A stretch of 16,404 bases of DNA from an uncultured Lachnospiraceae bacterium (lineage in GTDB: Bacteria > Bacillota > Clostridia > Lachnospirales > Lachnospiraceae): the NCBI GenBank assembly GCA_900554925.1, contig USJG01000039.1:1-16404 (forward strand). Reading direction: 5' to 3'. Of the stretch, positions 14,973 to 16,404 are shown piece after piece. Numbering within the stretch: position 1 is the first letter of the stretch; each line of letters opens with the position of its first letter. The notes beneath the pieces are model-generated. The model made no database searches and had not been told where the DNA came from. It saw only the letters and a program-made list of their open reading frames with translations. The position numbers and the translations under genes are program-made.

Positions 14973-16404
14973 TTACCTGTCATGAGCCGACCTTGCAAAC
15001 AGAAGGAACATAGGGAATATTTCCAGTCTTCCGGTAAGCATTACAATAGATAATACCACCTGCGCCCAATCAGAATAAACGCTGAAATTTGCCATGGGAC
15101 CTACCTTGCTAAGTCCCGGCCCAATATTATTAAAGCAGGAGAGCACTGCAGTAAAGTTTGTGGTGAAATCCAGCCCGTCAAGAGAAATGATCAAAGTAGA
15201 CAGGCACACCAATATCATATAAGCAGCTACATATATCCTTGTGGAATCAAGGGTTTTCTTATCTACTGTGGTACCATTTAAGCGGACCGTGACAACTTCT
15301 TTCGGATTGATGATCTGTCTGATTTCCGCTACAAGGGACTTGGCCACGATAAGAACTCTGGATATCTTCATACCTCCTCCAGTGGAGCCTGCGCAGGCGC
15401 CGATTACCATCAAAAGCAGAAGAATATGTTTGGAAAATTCCGGCCAGAATTCAAAGTCAACTGACGCAAAGCCAGTGGTGGTAATAATGCTTGATACCTG
15501 GAAAAACGCCTGTCTTAACGCATTTCCAAACCCTCCGGCAAATTTCATAATATTGCCTGCGATCGCCAGGGTAGCCAGCGCCACGACCGCAAAGTAAACC
15601 TTTACCTCCTCCATAGAGAAGGCCTCCTTAAACTTCCGCAATAAGATCAGATGATATACATTAAAGTTGACCCCGAACAGCAGCATAAAAATCCCTAAAA
15701 TAATTTCAATAGCCAGACTGTTATATTCTGCTATCCCTGCGCTGCTGATAGAAAATCCTCCGGTACCGGCAGTTCCAAATGCCATACAGAAGCTGTCAAA
15801 AGGGGCCATGCCGAAGCAAAGCAGCAAAATAATAAGCAGCAGGGTCATTGCCCCATAAATTCCATAAAGAATCATAGATGTCGTGCGCATTCTCGGCACC
15901 AGCTTACCTGCTGTAGGGCCCGGAACCTCAGCCCGCACCAGATGCATGGAATTATCATTTTCCATGGGCATGACCATCAGTACAAATACCAAAACTCCCA
16001 TGCCGCCGATCCAATGGGTAAAGCTTCTCCAAAACAGCACTCCATGGCCTAAATCCTCCGGTCTTGCCAAAACCGACGCACCTGTAGTGGTAAATCCGGA
16101 AACAATTTCAAACAACGCATTCCAAAAGGTTGGGAATCCGCCATTTAAGTAAAGAGGCATGGCGCCTATCAGGGAAATAATGATCCATGCCGCCGCCACA
16201 ATGAAATACCCGTCCCGGCTGCTCATTCTCCCCTTTGTCTGCTTAACCCTTGTAAGAAGTGCTCCTACGATTCCTACCGGTACCATCGTCAATACAAAGC
16301 CCCATGTATCACCATCCCGGTAAATCAATGATACCAATAATGCCGGTATCATCAATATCACTTCCGTTAAGATAATTTTCCCTATAAAATTAACGATTAT
16401 CCTT
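14973..16404 (-). CDS. TrkH/KtrB-type potassium uptake channel subunit (5' end outside window)
   Basis: A polytopic membrane protein of the Trk/Ktr/HKT superfamily, moving K+ into the cell with a cytoplasmic TrkA/KtrA-type regulatory partner. All four pore-loop units are visible: FTTTGAS, GTAGTGGFS, TTTGFAS and CFNNIGPG, each with the glycine lining the filter. It ends with the usual GRLEIFPMFLLFAR. The reading frame is open from the stop at 14973 to the right edge. A GTG at 16361 would give 462 residues, but the 14 codons before it encode NFIGKIILTE-like sequence typical of the first TrkH membrane helix, so the true start lies beyond 16404. No trkA/ktrA gene is in the window; it may be upstream. 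Confidence 0.93.
   Translation of the reverse strand, partial: RIIVNFIGKIILTEVILMIPALLVSLIYRDGDTWGFVLTMVPVGIVGALLTRVKQTKGRMSSRDGYFIVAAAWIIISLIGAMPLYLNGGFPTFWNALFEIVSGFTTTGASVLARPEDLGHGVLFWRSFTHWIGGMGVLVFVLMVMPMENDNSMHLVRAEVPGPTAGKLVPRMRTTSMILYGIYGAMTLLLIILLLCFGMAPFDSFCMAFGTAGTGGFSISSAGIAEYNSLAIEIILGIFMLLFGVNFNVYHLILLRKFKEAFSMEEVKVYFAVVALATLAIAGNIMKFAGGFGNALRQAFFQVSSIITTTGFASVDFEFWPEFSKHILLLLMVIGACAGSTGGGMKISRVLIVAKSLVAEIRQIINPKEVVTVRLNGTTVDKKTLDSTRIYVAAYMILVCLSTLIISLDGLDFTTNFTAVLSCFNNIGPGLSKVGPMANFSVYSDWAQVVLSIVMLTGRLEIFPMFLLFARSAHDR

Noticed and set aside
16318..16361. GTG at 16361 as the TrkH start
   Set aside because: The 14 in-frame codons upstream to the window edge encode sequence typical of the TrkH N-terminal helix, so the gene is cut by the window edge rather than starting there.

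Overview
The window looks like chromosome of a low-to-moderate GC, anaerobic, butyrate-forming Clostridia member, most likely Lachnospiraceae. This rests on the ptb-buk pair, strong AGGAGG-type ribosome binding sites, Bacillota-style promoters and terminators, and the character of the proteins. No tRNA, rRNA, CRISPR array, insertion sequence or phage gene is visible.

Layout. (1) 1-669, minus strand: a GNAT acetyltransferase with a GTG start, whose 3' end lies outside the window. (2) 718-778: two back-to-back promoters between the acetyltransferase and ptb. (3) 827-2837, plus strand: ptb-buk (phosphate butyryltransferase and butyrate kinase), the last two steps of one route to butyrate, closed by a probably bidirectional terminator at 2863-2913. 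(4) 2947-14215, minus strand: twelve genes in one direction, with gaps of 14-58 bp and one 4-bp overlap, which look like a single operon of about 11.3 kb. (5) 14430-16404, minus strand: a PsiE-like membrane protein with its own promoter and terminator, and a TrkH/KtrB-type potassium channel subunit that runs off the right edge.

The operon is the interesting part. In transcription order it encodes two paralogous small proteins of unknown function, a complete CUT2 (ribose/galactose-type) ABC importer (fused ATPase, permease, lipoprotein binding protein, second permease), an SDR dehydrogenase, an intracellular GH3 beta-glycosidase, an NTF2/SnoaL-fold protein distantly like the bile-acid 7-alpha-dehydratase BaiE, a MerR/BmrR-like regulator, and two paralogous VOC-fold proteins, the last with an N-terminal rubredoxin-like CxxC...CxxC module. 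Just upstream lies a textbook MerR-type promoter: a near-perfect 21-bp dyad inside a 19-bp spacer between -35 and -10 elements. The simplest reading is a ligand-induced, self-amplifying system. A glycosylated small molecule enters through the importer, the GH3 enzyme removes the sugar, and the SDR, NTF2-like, VOC and small proteins act on the aglycone. The MerR protein senses the substrate or a product. The substrate cannot be named from sequence. The importer, hydrolase and regulator assignments are well supported; the aglycone-processing model is inference.
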